This document shows positions 1 through 7,133 of a DNA stretch of 35,730 bases, piece after piece (position 1 is the first letter of the stretch; each line of letters begins with the position of its first letter). Source of the stretch: Prevotella sp. (GTDB taxonomy: Bacteria > Bacteroidota > Bacteroidia > Bacteroidales > Bacteroidaceae); the NCBI GenBank assembly GCA_024690505.1, contig JAILPA010000094.1, forward strand, positions 1 through 35,730, given 5' to 3'. Made by a program: the position numbers and the translations under genes. The notes under the pieces are model-generated. The model ran no database searches. It had not been told where the DNA came from and saw only the letters and a list, made by a program, of their open reading frames with translations.

Positions 1-343
1 ACGGCTGTAACATAGCACATAATGTATATACTAACGAGTTCTACTTAACAAAAAGTCATATTTTCCCACGGAACAGAGCAAAGTATAAGCACTCTTTTGG
101 GGTATTCTGAAAATAATGACTTTTACAAGTGGACTCAATAACTTATATGTTGCTCGTTTCATTATGGCTGGCCCTTAGAAGGCCAGCTGTCCGGAGAGCT
201 TCTGAGCCTTTGCGGCTGTTTTTGTGATTTGTTGTTGCGATAATATGGCAACATAGCCGATGATGGGGCACTGCGGATGGGGTGGGCGCCTCGTGGGCCG
301 CAAACTTTTTTGTGGGGCAGTGCAAAAAAAATGGGAGAAAGTA

Positions 344-374
344 TTGCCGAATTCAATATTTCTTTGTAATTTTG
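344..374 (+). promoter_or_regulatory. Promoter of nrdD, Bacteroidota type
   Basis: The -7 box TAATTTTG lies at 367-374 and a -33 TTG at 344-346, 20 bases apart, which is the spacing expected for the Bacteroidota primary sigma factor. Transcription should begin near 378-381, leaving a leader of about 90 bases that contains the paired segments described next. Confidence 0.6.
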
Positions 375-384
375 CAGTCGATTG

Positions 385-446
385 GTTTTCCGAAATGGAA
401 AACTTTTTTCGGTGTGTGAGAGAAAAAGTTTTCCAAAACGGGAAAG
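385..446 (+). promoter_or_regulatory. Leader of nrdD with mutually exclusive stems
   Basis: Four segments can pair in alternative ways. Segment 1 GTTTTCC (385-391) pairs perfectly with segment 2 GGAAAAC (397-403). Segment 2 extended to 408 (GGAAAACTTTTT) pairs perfectly over 12 bp with segment 3 (423-434). Segment 3 can instead pair with segment 4 (GGAAA, 441-445). This is the geometry of an attenuator or protein-responsive leader, but it could also be two operator palindromes acting as DNA. No function is proven. Confidence 0.4.
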
Positions 447-471
447 CTATCCGTGAGGACAGATTACCGAA

Positions 472-2589
472 ATGACTAAAAGACATATAGATATGGAAAT
501 TAAAAACTTTACGATTACGAAGCGCGACGGTTCAAAAGATCGCTTCTCGCTTGACAAAATTATGAACGCTGTCTTGAAAGCGTTCGAGAGTGTGGACGAA
601 CCTGTCGACCTGGGCTCTGTCTCGAAAATCCTGAGTCATCTGGATATTAAGGATGACATCAAGGTGGAGGATATCCAGAACCAGGTGGAGGAGGCGCTGA
701 TGCGCGAGGGCTACTACAAGGTGGCCAAGTCGTTCATGCTCTATCGCCAGCAGCACACTGAGGATCGCGAGACTCTGGAGAAGATGATGTTCCTGTCGGA
801 GTATATGGAGAGTGTGAACGCTGCCACCGGCTCTAAATACGATGCCAATGCCAACGTGGAGCACAAGAACATTGCGACGCTGATAGGCGAGCTGCCGAAG
901 TCGAACTTCATCCGCCTGAACCGCCGTCTGCTGACCGACCGCATCAAGAAGATGTACGGCAAGGAGCTGGCCAATGAATACATTGACAAGCTGACCCACC
1001 ACTTTATATATAAGAACGACGAGACGAGCCTGGCTAACTACTGTGCGTCGATAACGATGTATCCGTGGCTCATCGGCGGCACTACGAGCATTGGTGGCAA
1101 CTCTACTGCTCCGACGAACCTGAAGTCGTTTGCCGGTGGTTTCGTCAACATGGTGTTCATGGTGAGCTCGATGCTGAGCGGTGCGTGTGCCACGCCCGAG
1201 TTCCTGATGTACATGAACTATTTCATTGGCGAGGAGTATGGCCAGGACTACTGGAAGCGGGCCAACGAGCAGGCCGACTTGAGCCTGAAGAAACGCACGA
1301 TCGACAAGATCATCACCGACTACTTCGAGCAGATAGTGTACACGCTGAACCAGCCCACGGGTGCCCGCAACTATCAGGCTGTGTTCTGGAACATCGCCTA
1401 CTACGACCGCTATTATTTCGAGAGCATCTTTGGCGAGTTCTATTTCCCCGACGGCTCGAAGCCCGACTGGGAGGGCCTGAGCTGGCTGCAGAAGCGGTTT
1501 ATGAAGTGGTTCAACAAAGAGCGCACGAAGACGCTGCTGACCTTCCCCGTTGAGACGATGGCGCTGCTGACCGACGAGAACGGTGACTGCAAGGACCCGG
1601 AGTGGGGAGACTTCACGGCCGAGATGTACTCGGAGGGCCACTCGTTCTTCACCTACATGAGCAACAACGCCGACTCGCTGTCGAGCTGTTGCCGTCTGCG
1701 CAACGAGATTACCGACAATGGCTTCAGTTATACGCTTGGTGCCGGCGGCGTGTCGACAGGCTCGAAGAGCGTGCTGACCATCAACCTGAACCGCTGCATC
1801 CAGTATGCCGTGAACCACAAGCAGGACTATCTGGAGTACCTTGGCGGCGTGATCGACCTCTGCCACAAGGTGCAGCTGGCCTACAACGAGAACCTGAAGG
1901 AGCTGCAGGCCCACGGTATGCTGCCCCTGTTCGACGCTGGATATATTAATATAGGTAGGCAGTATCTCACCATCGGCATCAACGGCCTGGTGGAGGCAGC
2001 CGAGTTCATGGGCCTGAAGATTACGCCCAACGACGACTATCTGCACTTCGTACAGGGCATCCTGGGACTCATTGAGAAGTACAACGCCAAGTACCGCACG
2101 AAGGACGTGATGTTCAACTGCGAGATGATTCCCGCTGAGAATGTGGGCGTGAAACACGCGAAGTGGGACCGCGAGGACGGCTACTTCGTGCCGCGTGACT
2201 GCTACAACTCCTATTTCTACGTGGTGGAGGACGACTCGCTGAGCGTCATCGACAAGTTCAAGCTGCACGGCGCCCCCTACATTGAGCACCTCACTGGCGG
2301 CTCGGCCCTTCACATGAACCTCGACGAGCACCTGTCGAAGCAGCAGTACCAGCAGCTGCTGAAGGTGGCTGCCAAAGAGGGGTGCAACTACTTCACGTTC
2401 AACATCCCCAACACCATCTGCAACGACTGTGGCACCATCGACAAGCGCTACCTGAAGGAGTGCCCCCACTGCCATTCAAAGAACGTGGACTACATGACCC
2501 GCATCATAGGCTACCTGAAGCGCGTCAGCAACTTCTCGCAACCGCGACAGGAGGAGGCCGCCCGCCGCTACTATGCCCATCAGGCGTAG
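472..2589 (+). CDS. nrdD: Anaerobic ribonucleoside-triphosphate reductase (class III)
   Basis: Catalyses oxygen-sensitive reduction of ribonucleoside triphosphates to deoxyribonucleotides using a glycyl radical. The N-terminal ~100 residues form an ATP-cone (ITKRDGSKDRFSLDKI and following). The body carries the SGACATPEF and SSCCRLRNE cysteine regions. The C-terminus has a zinc site of two CxxC pairs (Cys650/653 and Cys664/667) followed by the glycyl-radical loop RIIGYL, with the radical glycine at residue 680. The length of 705 residues is normal. An in-frame ATG at 493 is an alternative start that removes seven residues; neither has a Shine-Dalgarno sequence. The activase gene nrdG lies 58 bases downstream in the same direction, so the pair is probably one transcript made under anaerobic growth. 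Confidence 0.96.
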   Translation: MTKRHIDMEIKNFTITKRDGSKDRFSLDKIMNAVLKAFESVDEPVDLGSVSKILSHLDIKDDIKVEDIQNQVEEALMREGYYKVAKSFMLYRQQHTEDRETLEKMMFLSEYMESVNAATGSKYDANANVEHKNIATLIGELPKSNFIRLNRRLLTDRIKKMYGKELANEYIDKLTHHFIYKNDETSLANYCASITMYPWLIGGTTSIGGNSTAPTNLKSFAGGFVNMVFMVSSMLSGACATPEFLMYMNYFIGEEYGQDYWKRANEQADLSLKKRTIDKIITDYFEQIVYTLNQPTGARNYQAVFWNIAYYDRYYFESIFGEFYFPDGSKPDWEGLSWLQKRFMKWFNKERTKTLLTFPVETMALLTDENGDCKDPEWGDFTAEMYSEGHSFFTYMSNNADSLSSCCRLRNEITDNGFSYTLGAGGVSTGSKSVLTINLNRCIQYAVNHKQDYLEYLGGVIDLCHKVQLAYNENLKELQAHGMLPLFDAGYINIGRQYLTIGINGLVEAAEFMGLKITPNDDYLHFVQGILGLIEKYNAKYRTKDVMFNCEMIPAENVGVKHAKWDREDGYFVPRDCYNSYFYVVEDDSLSVIDKFKLHGAPYIEHLTGGSALHMNLDEHLSKQQYQQLLKVAAKEGCNYFTFNIPNTICNDCGTIDKRYLKECPHCHSKNVDYMTRIIGYLKRVSNFSQPRQEEAARRYYAHQA

Positions 2590-2647
2590 GGGTGCGAATG
2601 AGAGATTGTGGAATGTGGAAAGGGAATTGTGGAGTAAGGACTGAGAA

Positions 2648-3142
2648 ATGCTGAAGTACGTTAATACGGCTGTAGTGTTCCAGGAAATCCCCGACGAGGT
2701 GACGCTGGCCATCAACATTGCCAACTGTCCGTGTCGCTGTCCGGGCTGTCATAGCCATTACCTCTGGGAGGACATCGGCATCCCCCTCGACACGGCTGCC
2801 ATCGACGCCTTTGTGGGCAAGTTCATGCCCGACATCACGTGCATAGCCATGATGGGCGGCGACGCCGACCCGAAGGGGGTGAACCTGCTGGCACAGTATA
2901 TCCATGAGGAGTACCCGCAGTTGAAGGTGGCCTGGTACAGCGGCCGCCTCAGGGTTCCGCCCGTGGTCTGCAAGGCCGATTTCGACTATATCAAGATTGG
3001 ACCGTTCATCCGCCATCTGGGCCCGTTGAACCAGCGTACCACCAACCAACGGATGTACCGTAGGAAGGATAATGGCGAGTTCGAGGACATCACCTACCGC
3101 TTTTGGAAGGATGTGCCCCCTCAGATGACCCAAATAGCATAG
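2648..3142 (+). CDS. nrdG: Anaerobic ribonucleotide reductase activating protein
   Basis: Radical-SAM activase that installs the glycyl radical on NrdD. The N-terminal CxxxCxxC cluster motif is present as Cys27, Cys31 and Cys34, with an extra cysteine at 29 inside it. MMGGDAD near residues 68-74 matches the SAM-binding GGE-like stretch of the family. At 164 residues it is the usual size for NrdG. It follows nrdD directly, and map begins seven bases after its stop, so the three genes are likely cotranscribed. Confidence 0.93.
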   Translation: MLKYVNTAVVFQEIPDEVTLAINIANCPCRCPGCHSHYLWEDIGIPLDTAAIDAFVGKFMPDITCIAMMGGDADPKGVNLLAQYIHEEYPQLKVAWYSGRLRVPPVVCKADFDYIKIGPFIRHLGPLNQRTTNQRMYRRKDNGEFEDITYRFWKDVPPQMTQIA

Positions 3143-3148
3143 AGAACC

Positions 3149-4024
3149 ATGAATAAGAAGAGAAGATGGCACTGCCTGCCGGGGCAGGAGCCTACAGAAC
3201 TTGACAAGCAGGTGATGTACTGGGAGGACAAAGGCAAACTGGTGCCCACCCGCGACTTGATAAAGACCCCCGAGCAGATAGAAGGCATCAGGAAGGCTGG
3301 CGTGGTGAACACCGGCGTGCTCGATGCCGTGGCTGCCGCCATACACGAAGGCATGTCGACGCTGGAGATCGACCGTATCTGCCGCCGATACTGCGAGGAG
3401 CACCATGCCACGCCAGCCTGCCTGAACTATGGCGGCGACGAGGAGACGCCCCCGTTCCCCATGAGCGTGTGCACGAGCATCAACGAGGTCGTGTGCCATG
3501 GCGTGCCGAAGGCCCAGGACATACTGAGGGAGGGCGATATCATCAACGTCGACTTCACCACCATCCTCGACGGCTACTATGCCGACGCCTCGCGCATGTT
3601 CATCATCGGCAAGACCACGCCCGAGAAGGAACAACTGGTGCGCGTGGCGAAGGAGTGCCTGGAGATAGGCATGGAGGCCGCCAAGCCCTTCGGCTTCGTG
3701 GGCGACATCGGTCATGCCATCGAGAAGCACTGCAAGAAATACGGCTACGGCATCGTGCGCGACCTGGCCGGCCACGGCGTGGGCAACGCGTTCCACGAAG
3801 AGCCCGACGTGGATCACTACGGCCACCGCGGTACGGGCATGTTGCTCGTGCCAGGCATGGTCTTCACCATCGAGCCGATGATCAACATGGGCACGTGGAA
3901 AGTGTTCATCGATGCCGATGACCCCACTGGCTGGGAGGTCATCACCGAGGACGAGAAACCCAGCGCACAGTGGGAGCACACCCTGCTGATGACCGACCAC
4001 GGCGTGGAGGTGCTGACCTATTAG
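3149..4024 (+). CDS. map: Type I methionine aminopeptidase
   Basis: Removes the initiator methionine from nascent proteins in the cytoplasm. All five metal ligands of the family are visible: Asp135 (NVDFTT), Asp146 (YADAS), His209 (GHGVG), Glu242 (FTIEPM) and Glu276 (QWEHT). The conserved substrate-side histidine is His117 (VCHGVP). Relative to the E. coli enzyme there is an N-terminal extension of roughly 37 residues containing a single Cys. It begins seven bases after nrdG, an unusual partner for a housekeeping processing enzyme. Confidence 0.95.
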   Translation: MNKKRRWHCLPGQEPTELDKQVMYWEDKGKLVPTRDLIKTPEQIEGIRKAGVVNTGVLDAVAAAIHEGMSTLEIDRICRRYCEEHHATPACLNYGGDEETPPFPMSVCTSINEVVCHGVPKAQDILREGDIINVDFTTILDGYYADASRMFIIGKTTPEKEQLVRVAKECLEIGMEAAKPFGFVGDIGHAIEKHCKKYGYGIVRDLAGHGVGNAFHEEPDVDHYGHRGTGMLLVPGMVFTIEPMINMGTWKVFIDADDPTGWEVITEDEKPSAQWEHTLLMTDHGVEVLTY

Positions 4025-4094
4025 GCCGAGTCGGGGATCTGTCCTGCAAAATCATACAAATACAGGTATTTTAATAAACATTATATCCTTAACC

Positions 4095-4126
4095 TTTGAC
4101 CGTTTGACGGAAAATGACTAACTTTG
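4095..4126 (+). promoter_or_regulatory. Promoter of tsaD
   Basis: A -33 TTTG (4095-4098) and a -7 TAACTTTG (4119-4126) are separated by exactly 20 bases. This predicts transcription from about 4130 and a leader of 70-100 bases before the tsaD start. Confidence 0.65.
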
Positions 4127-4201
4127 CAGCCGACAATGGGACTCTTGAAGGCGAGCAAGGTTTGAAGACAATATTGCCCCCTGGAGGGACAGATGCTTTA
4201 G

Positions 4202-5269
4202 ATGTATAGAAGCCCGATGGCTACAAAAATGGAGAAGGATATATACATACTGGGTATAGAGTCGAGCTGCGACGACACGTCGGCGGCTGTACTGAAGAAT
4301 GGCGTGCTGCTGTCGAACGTCACGGCATCGCAGAGCGTGCATGAGGCCTATGGCGGCGTGGTGCCCGAGCTGGCCAGCCGTGCGCACCAGCAGAATGTGG
4401 TGCCCGTGGTGAGCGAGGCCATCAAGCGTGCCGGCATCAAGAAGGAACAGCTGAGTGCCGTCGCCTTCACGCGCGGTCCGGGCCTCATGGGCTCGCTGCT
4501 GGTGGGCGTGAACTTCGCCAAAGGCTTTGCCCGTGCACTGGGAATCCCCCTCATAGACGTAAACCACCTGCAGGGCCATGTGATGGCCCACTTCATCAAG
4601 ACCCCCTCCGAATCACCCGAAGGGAGCGAAACCGTTCCCCCGTTCCCATTCCTCTGCCTGCTCGTCTCGGGCGGCAATTCGCAGATAGTGCTTGTACGCG
4701 CGTATAATAATATGGAGGTGCTCGGGCAGACCATCGACGATGCTGCCGGTGAAGCCATCGACAAGTGCTCGAAGGTGATGGGACTGGGCTATCCAGGAGG
4801 GCCTGTCATCGACCGGCTGGCACGGCAGGGAAATCCCAAGGCCTTCCAGTTCTCCGAGCCACACATCCCAGGGCTCGACTACAGCTTCTCGGGACTGAAG
4901 ACCTCGTTCCTCTACTCCCTGCGCAAGTGGATAGCCGACGATCCCGAATTCATAGAGCACCACAAGGAAGACCTGGCCGCTTCGCTCGAGTGGACCATAG
5001 TCGACATCCTGATGAAGAAACTGCGCCAGGCAGTGAAGCAGACGGGCATCAAGCACGTGGCGGTGGCAGGTGGCGTCAGTGCCAACAACGGACTGCGCAA
5101 TGCCTTCCACGACCATGCCCGCCGTTACGGCTGGACTATCTATATACCGAAGTTCAGCTACACCACCGACAATGCCGCCATGATAGGCATCGTGGGCTAC
5201 TACAAGTATCTGGATAAGGAGTTCTGCCCGATAGACGCGCCGGCATTCTCGAAAGTGACGTTTTCTTAA
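4202..5269 (+). CDS. tsaD: tRNA N6-adenosine threonylcarbamoyltransferase TsaD
   Basis: Transfers the threonylcarbamoyl group to A37 of ANN-decoding tRNAs, working with TsaB, TsaE and TsaC (not in this window). The sequence shows the ASKHA-fold opening GIESSCDDTSAAV, the metal-binding histidines His122 and His126 (NHLQGHV), the LLVSGGNS nucleotide loop, VAGGVSANNGLR and the metal ligand Asp323 (TTDNAAMIG). Three in-frame ATGs (4202, 4217, 4229) compete; 4229 (MEKDIYI) gives the most family-like N-terminus. A hydrophilic insertion, roughly residues 134-145 (Ser/Glu/Pro-rich), interrupts the usual stretch between the His motif and PPFPFL. Confidence 0.95.
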   Translation: MYRSPMATKMEKDIYILGIESSCDDTSAAVLKNGVLLSNVTASQSVHEAYGGVVPELASRAHQQNVVPVVSEAIKRAGIKKEQLSAVAFTRGPGLMGSLLVGVNFAKGFARALGIPLIDVNHLQGHVMAHFIKTPSESPEGSETVPPFPFLCLLVSGGNSQIVLVRAYNNMEVLGQTIDDAAGEAIDKCSKVMGLGYPGGPVIDRLARQGNPKAFQFSEPHIPGLDYSFSGLKTSFLYSLRKWIADDPEFIEHHKEDLAASLEWTIVDILMKKLRQAVKQTGIKHVAVAGGVSANNGLRNAFHDHARRYGWTIYIPKFSYTTDNAAMIGIVGYYKYLDKEFCPIDAPAFSKVTFS

Positions 5270-5291
5270 CCCCCTAAGCCAGGGGCAGGGA

Positions 5292-5356
5292 GTCTGAACA
5301 AGCGCAGAGTCCCTGCGAGTTTAACATTATATGTCTGATTGTACGCTTGTTCAGAC
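5292..5356. repeat. Perfect 13-bp inverted repeat
   Basis: GTCTGAACAAGCG at 5292-5304 is matched by its exact reverse complement at 5344-5356, with 39 bases between. The sequences outside both arms are C/G-rich (AGGGGCAGGG on the left, CCCCATCCCCC on the right) and recall the ends of the 24446-24609 element. The arms may be ends of decayed repeats or a transcript hairpin between tsaD and pncC. Confidence 0.6.
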
Positions 5357-5386
5357 CCCATCCCCCTTAATGTGGGGGGCTATGAT

Positions 5387-5923
5387 ATGGAATTTGAAGG
5401 AAAGATCGTGAGCAGGGACGTCAACGAACTGCTTTGGGAAAAAGAAAGAACAGTGTCGACCGCCGAGAGTTGCACGGGTGGACATATTGCCGAGTCGATT
5501 ATTGCCGTACCCGGTGCATCGAAATACTTCAAGGGCGGTATCATCTGCTATGTCAACGAAGTGAAGGAAAAACTCCTCGGCGTCAGCCACGAGCTGATTG
5601 AGGAGAAGACTGCCGTCTGCGAGGAAGTGGCCATCGCCTTGGTGAAAGGTGCCTGCAAGACGCTGAACACCGACTATGCCATTGCCGCTACAGGTCTGGC
5701 AGGCCCCGGCGGAGGCACGAAAGACATCCCCGTGGGCACCATCTGGCTGGCCTGCGGCACCCCCGACCGCGTGGTCACCTGCAAGCTGGAGGAAGACCAG
5801 GGCCGCGATGTTAACATTGCCGTTGCCACTACCCGTGCCATGCAGCTATTCCGCGACTTCCTGAAGTCCGAAGATGTCACAGATGCAGAGGAAGAGGGCA
5901 CTAAAACAAGCGGTGAGAGTTAA
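5387..5923 (+). CDS. pncC: CinA C-terminal domain protein, nicotinamide-nucleotide amidase
   Basis: Stand-alone CinA C-terminal domain of 178 residues, the size of single-domain PncC proteins that deamidate nicotinamide mononucleotide for NAD recycling. Typical motifs are STAESCTGG (residues 24-32, with the catalytic Ser/Thr region), the KYFKGGIICY strand and ATGLAGPGGGTKDIPVGTIW. The open frame extends upstream to 5339, but those 16 residues run through the inverted repeat and look non-coding; ATG 5387 gives the family-like start. The acidic C-terminal tail (DAEEEGTKTSGES) is probably disordered. It may share the tsaD transcript. Confidence 0.88.
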   Translation: MEFEGKIVSRDVNELLWEKERTVSTAESCTGGHIAESIIAVPGASKYFKGGIICYVNEVKEKLLGVSHELIEEKTAVCEEVAIALVKGACKTLNTDYAIAATGLAGPGGGTKDIPVGTIWLACGTPDRVVTCKLEEDQGRDVNIAVATTRAMQLFRDFLKSEDVTDAEEEGTKTSGES

Positions 5924-5943
5924 AAAACTTTAAGAAAGAAGTG

Positions 5944-5990
5944 ATTCTTCATTCTTCATTCTTCATTCTTCGGTAAAATTCGTACCTTTG
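5944..5990 (+). promoter_or_regulatory. rpmB promoter with heptamer repeat
   Basis: The -7 box TACCTTTG lies at 5983-5990. Upstream, the heptamer ATTCTTC is repeated four times without interruption (5944-5971), covering where the -33 element should be; no good TTTG is present there. The repeat number could alter spacing or upstream contacts. Confidence 0.5.
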
Positions 5991-6044
5991 CACCCTGTTT
6001 GGAGTAAGTAAGTATTAAAAGACTTAAAAAGAAAGTAGATAGAA

Positions 6045-6308
6045 ATGTCTAAAGTTTGTCAAATCACAGGAAAGAAGGCACAGATTGGTAATAATGTGTC
6101 TCACTCGAAGCACCGCACGAAGCGTAGCTTTGACGTCAATCTGTTCAGCAAGAAGTTCTTCTACGTTGAGGAGGACTGCTGGATTCAGTTGAAGATTAGC
6201 GCCGCTGGTCTTCGCTTGATCAATAAAGTAGGTCTCGATGCCGCCTTGAAGCAGGCTGTTGCCAAGGGTCACGTCGATTGGAAGGATATTAAAGTAATAG
6301 GAGACTAA
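6045..6308 (+). CDS. rpmB: 50S ribosomal protein bL28
   Basis: An 87-residue basic protein of the large ribosomal subunit. It opens with the family signature [20 protein letters not shown] and contains the [12 protein letters not shown] stretch. It is the first gene of the rpmB-rpmG-DUF4295 trio typical of Bacteroidota. It lacks a Shine-Dalgarno sequence; the leader after the -7 box is about 50 bases and A-rich. Confidence 0.96.
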   Translation: MSKVCQITGKKAQIGNNVSHSKHRTKRSFDVNLFSKKFFYVEEDCWIQLKISAAGLRLINKVGLDAALKQAVAKGHVDWKDIKVIGD

Positions 6309-6313
6309 ATACC

Positions 6314-6505
6314 ATGGCAAGCAAGAAAGCAAAAGGCAACCGTGTACAGGTAGTACTGGAGTGCACCGAGATGAAAAACAGCGGACTCCCTGGCACCAGC
6401 CGTTACATTACGACCAAGAACCGTAAGAACACGCCGGAGCGCATGGAGCTGATGAAGTATAACCCCATCCTGAAGAAGATGACTCTTCACAAGGAGATTA
6501 AGTAA
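6314..6505 (+). CDS. rpmG: 50S ribosomal protein bL33
   Basis: A 63-residue basic ribosomal protein. [16 protein letters not shown], followed by [19 protein letters not shown], is the bL33 pattern. The zinc-binding CxxC pairs found in some L33 paralogues are absent (only one Cys), so this is the zinc-free form. It starts five bases after the rpmB stop. Confidence 0.95.
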   Translation: MASKKAKGNRVQVVLECTEMKNSGLPGTSRYITTKNRKNTPERMELMKYNPILKKMTLHKEIK

Positions 6506-6525
6506 GATAGAAAGGCTAAAGAACT

Positions 6526-6681
6526 ATGGCAAAGAAAGTCGTTGCTACCCTGCACGAAGGTTCAAAGGATGGTCGTGCTTACTCTAAGGTCATCAAGATG
6601 GTTCGCAGCCCGAAGACGGGTGCCTACATCTTTGATGAGCAGATGGTTCCCAATGAGGCCGTGAAGGACTTCTTCAAATAA
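6526..6681 (+). CDS. DUF4295 small ribosome-associated protein (bL38-like)
   Basis: A 51-residue basic protein starting MAKKVVATLHEGSKDGR and ending AVKDFFK. It lies 20 bases after rpmG and ends at the operon terminator. The DUF4295 family is known to follow rpmG in Bacteroidota. I recall this small protein having been assigned as a lineage-specific large-subunit protein (bL38) in Flavobacterium ribosome structures, but I cannot confirm that here. Its basic composition and place in the operon fit a ribosomal role. Confidence 0.88.
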   Translation: MAKKVVATLHEGSKDGRAYSKVIKMVRSPKTGAYIFDEQMVPNEAVKDFFK

Positions 6682-6711
6682 GGGATACCTTATCTATACA
6701 GCGAAACAATT

Positions 6712-6757
6712 GTTGCCGCATTCAAGTGCAGAACTTGAACGCGGCAACAGTTTTTTT
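6712..6757 (+). terminator. Rho-independent terminator of the ribosomal operon
   Basis: Fifteen-base arms at 6712-6726 and 6734-6748 pair with only one G-T wobble around a 7-base loop (TGCAGAA), and are followed by AG and seven T (6751-6757). It closes rpmB-rpmG-DUF4295. Confidence 0.9.
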
Positions 6758-7124
6758 GTTGCTTTGTTGAAGACGAAGAAGGAAGTCGATGTGGTTCCAC
6801 GTAGTCGGCGGTTTGATGACGCTGGTCACCTCCACGTAGTCGGCGGTTTGATGACGCTGGTCACCTCCACGTAGACGGTGGTTTGAGCCTCCTGACAACA
6901 AATTAGAGCTAAACGCCACAAATTTTGCGCTTTTCCACCTTGTTTTATGTGATCCTCCAGTAAAGCGGTCAGGAATTGGGGAATAATGAGTGATATTGTG
7001 GCCACAACCGATGAAGGATATGAAAACAGTAGATGTCGTTATTATTGGCGGGGATTTGCGGGCTTCGTCTGTGGCAGTTTTCAGCAATGCTGGCGAAGTT
7101 CCCGGCAAAGCAGGCAACGCTTGC
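6758..7124. other. Intergenic stretch between ribosomal operon and polysaccharide genes
   Basis: No established gene. It contains the 35-bp tandem repeat and a possible 40-codon plus-strand frame (7011-7133). A 131-codon minus-strand frame that crosses the terminator and repeats looks spurious. Confidence 0.5.
6796..6886. repeat. 35-bp tandem repeat, 2.6 copies
   Basis: Copies at 6796-6830 and 6831-6865 are identical; a partial third copy (6866-6886) differs at two of 21 bases. Each copy starts TCCACGTAGTCGGCGG and ends GCTGGTCACC. The period differs from the 22-bp arrays found elsewhere in the window. Confidence 0.9.
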
Positions 7125-7133
7125 TCATGCTGA
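7011..7133 (+). CDS. Possible small peptide with Cys-rich C-terminus
   Basis: Forty codons reading MKDMKTVDVVIIGG and ending GKAGNACSC. It resembles either a tiny peptide with a C-x-C end or a fragment of an FAD/NAD-binding start (VDVVIIGG). It has no clear promoter or ribosome-binding site, and its last nine bases overlap the end of the convergent glycosyltransferase gene. Quite likely chance or a remnant. Confidence 0.15.
   Translation: MKDMKTVDVVIIGGDLRASSVAVFSNAGEVPGKAGNACSC

Larger units (their letters stand above)
1..471. other. Gene-free upstream region
   Basis: No convincing gene lies here; the short open frames have no recognisable protein character. Visible structures are a hairpin with a 7-bp stem (GCTGGCC/GGCCAGC, 167-187, 7-nt loop) and a wider inverted repeat GCACTGC/GCAGTGC (268-274 with 317-323) followed by a run of eight A. 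The last 130 bases hold the nrdD promoter and leader, listed separately. Confidence 0.6.

Noticed and set aside
260..475. 71-codon plus-strand frame before nrdD
   Set aside because: It runs through the promoter and the paired leader segments and overlaps the nrdD start.
532..2475. 647-codon minus-strand open frame opposite nrdD
   Set aside because: It mirrors nrdD codon use, has no recognisable domain, and is rich in Val/Leu/His typical of antisense reading.
2590..2647. Apparent 22-bp repeat (ATTGTGGA twice) between nrdD and nrdG
   Set aside because: The spacing is 21, the units do not form the 5-7-5-5 stems, and only two short words match.
2525..4000. 491-codon minus-strand frame opposite nrdG and map
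   Set aside because: Antisense shadow spanning two well-identified genes, with no family features.
6722..7117. 131-codon minus-strand frame
   Set aside because: It reads through the terminator and the 35-bp tandem repeat; no signal or domain.
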